DNA from: Lishizhenia tianjinensis | GTDB lineage: Bacteria; Bacteroidota; Bacteroidia; Flavobacteriales_D; Crocinitomicaceae | Assembly (NCBI GenBank): GCA_945902115.1 | Contig: CAMDLY010000009.1 | Span: 1 to 63,160, forward strand | Direction: 5' to 3' | DNA: 63,160 nt | In this document: piece by piece, positions 62,601-63,160 of the stretch | How the letters are laid out: the number at the start of each line of letters is the position of its first letter | Numbering within the stretch: the stretch's first letter is position 1 | Position numbers and translations under genes: made by a program | Notes under the pieces: model-generated | Database searches by the model: none | Seen by the model: the letters and a program-made list of their open reading frames with translations, nothing else | What the model was told of the DNA's origin: nothing

Positions 62601-63160
62601 CTCGGAAATAGTAAAGTGATAGTTTCGTTTAAGAATCTTTCGGGATACGGAAATAATCTATATGTTGACAATATTAATTTAACGGGAGTTCAACTAAGTG
62701 TGCCTCCTGTCGCAAGTTTTACACCTTTTGCAACCACAATTTGTGCAGGCCAATCGCTTACTTTTACCAATACTTCAACGGGAAATCCAACATCTTATTC
62801 TTGGGCATTTCAGGGAGGCACTCCTGCAACGTCTACAGCTACAAACCCTGTTATTGCCTTTCCAACAGCGGGTACTTACACAGTAACCTTAGTGGCTACA
62901 AATGCAAGTGGAAGTAATACCGCAACACAAACAATTATAGTTAATCCTTCGCCGGTATTAACAACGTCAAATCCTACGATATGCGCGGGAGGTACGGCAA
63001 CTATTCAGGCTACCGCAAGCCCAGCAGGAGGCACATACAGTTGGTCAACGGGAGCAATGGGAGCGAGTACTACGGTAAACCCGACGGTAACGACAACGTA
63101 CACGGTGACGTACACAGTGAATGGTTGTAGCATCACACAACCAGCTGTGGTAACAGTTTC
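59601..63160 (+). CDS. large M43 (pappalysin-type) secreted metalloprotease, 3' end outside window
   Basis: An open frame of 1186 codons continues past the right edge. It has a signal peptide ending MHAQ. An M43 protease domain has the zinc motif HEIGHWLGLRH (H259, E260, H263, H269) and a Met-turn at M317 (NYMDY). CARDB-like, MAM/choice-of-anchor-J-like (twice), Hydin-like choice-of-anchor-D, two PKD (NFGAGATP and AFQGGTPA) and Ig-like repeats follow. It is probably exported by T9SS, with a sorting domain expected beyond the window. The substrate is unknown. M43 enzymes cleave proteins near the cell surface. Confidence 0.9.
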   Translation, partial: MNSRLILLIFSTLTFISLNMHAQNIVRCYTDENHEQLMQQYPELESKQAFEQWMQQQLIQNQSSAIIGGVYSIPVVVHVIHNGEALGTGTNISFAAIQSQIDVLNEDFRKILGSNGWNTHPDGADTQIEFCLAQRRPDGSAFPAGEPGINRINRNTVGFTAPPYTTTYINATVKPYTYNNNVPTATRGWDPAKYMNMWIANLSGGLLGYAQFPQSPLGGMGCGNQNAGTDGIVFLYSSVGKSSVTGFTGAYNEGRTATHEIGHWLGLRHVWGDGGCNVDDYCNDTPLAGVANYNCPTGTNSCTAAPDAGVDMIENYMDYTDDLCMNIFTNDQKMRMRTVLENSPLRASLINSDACTPPLTTDASIIDILNPKGDNCVGSIIPSVTLKNRGSGVLTNAIISYKIDNGVPVNFSWTGTLASGATSNVTLPAFTTTSGQHFFKAYSTLPNGAADQATAYDTSGIGFMVSQGISAPFVETFDGGTFPPDVRWVVENPTNDCYEWVGASATSISGVLNNNAAQFPGFGNNTTQTENLITPIFTLPCNATAASLQFDVAYRRRNTTTANYERLYIEISENCGATWNAAPIYDKSGTTLQVLTTTLTTYYTPIGITDWRTETINLLPFVTTVSKNIKFRIRAVAANGNNIYIDNLKFNATTPGEISVSQTSTAIFDEGYYNYGSVTAGTTSSATYTVTNTGTSNLTLTNPINVTGTGFALGTGFGLTTIPAGGSTTFTVIFSPTASSSYIGNVSFGTNDCDESTFNFQLNGIGITNPPIAGFTPSTTVICAGQTVTFTNTSVNAANYSWNFGAGATPSTSTLANPTVTYNTLGTYTATLTATNSFGNDVETQTNVINVLDGTGISLPISEGFTTTTFPPTNWTLINTNNSPTTWVKSATVGNAPTAGNSMIFDNLNYNDGDDDQVRLPGVNLTGYSSSQLQFDVAYAPYNATSFDGLEVLVSTNCGSTWTSVYMKSNTTLATAAATTASFVPTAAQWRTETVNLTPYLGNSKVIVSFKNLSGYGNNLYVDNINLTGVQLSVPPVASFTPFATTICAGQSLTFTNTSTGNPTSYSWAFQGGTPATSTATNPVIAFPTAGTYTVTLVATNASGSNTATQTIIVNPSPVLTTSNPTICAGGTATIQATASPAGGTYSWSTGAMGASTTVNPTVTTTYTVTYTVNGCSITQPAVVTV

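Overview
The window reads as AT-rich chromosome of a Bacteroidota bacterium, most likely order Flavobacteriales and perhaps near Crocinitomicaceae (the family-level placement is inference). Supporting signs are TAnnTTTG-type -7 promoter boxes with almost no Shine-Dalgarno sequences, gliding/T9SS-type secreted proteins with PKD repeats and a CHU_C-type C-terminal domain, FISUMP and DUF1566-like surface proteins, SusC-like TonB receptors with carboxypeptidase-regulatory N-domains, and the lineage families HYC_CC_PP, IPExxxVDY and HU-CCDC81/SPOR.

Layout. 1-1.8 kb is the edge of an accessory module on the minus strand: a 40-residue ribbon-helix-helix protein with a perfect palindrome upstream, then small proteins, three of whose junctions overlap as ATGA or more, including one resembling a small terminase subunit. 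2.0-5.2 kb holds a zinc-ribbon membrane protein, a lipoprotein whose last 49 codons look like a diversity-generating-retroelement variable region, a FISUMP protein and small secreted proteins. 5.2-10.8 kb has xseA coupled to a cyanophycin synthetase gene, a sensor kinase and an HMA protein. 10.8-15.5 kb has a metal-related TonB receptor with an HYC_CC_PP protein, then a GT2 glycosyltransferase coupled to a flippase-like membrane protein. 15.6-24.4 kb has ruvC-rnhA, a 13-repeat PKD adhesin, and a methionine synthase split into two overlapping genes under a SAM-I riboswitch. 24.4-31.4 kb has dgkA, dprA, two tandem paralogous TonB receptors and kdsB. 31.5-44.7 kb has an HU/SPOR protein, a secreted C1 peptidase, a lipoprotein, convergent gapA and pgk, an M1 aminopeptidase, an SDR, a polytopic membrane protein, htpG and a TerB-DnaJ co-chaperone. 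44.7-45.4 kb has tRNA-Ser(GCT), tRNA-Pro(TGG) and tRNA-Arg(TCT), with an 84-bp tandem repeat that copies the tRNA-Ser 3' end. 45.5-59.5 kb has purM, xseB, outer-membrane proteins, DUF5916, DUF5715-like and DUF493 proteins, IPExxxVDY-pyk, recJ, ribE, sodA and a YgiQ-type radical SAM protein. 59.6 kb to the end is a very large M43 metalloprotease with MAM-like, PKD and Ig-like domains, cut by the window edge.

Genome-scale patterns. Many genes have a TAnnTTTG box ending only 4-9 nt before the start codon, implying leaderless or nearly leaderless mRNAs, and these boxes correct several start codons. Seven of ten convergent gene pairs are separated by 4 nt or less, or overlap, and four of them share the same 4-nt stop overlap, leaving no room for intergenic terminators. 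The most unusual item is the hypervariable-looking C-terminus at 2809-2955, with no reverse transcriptase or template repeat recognised in the window.
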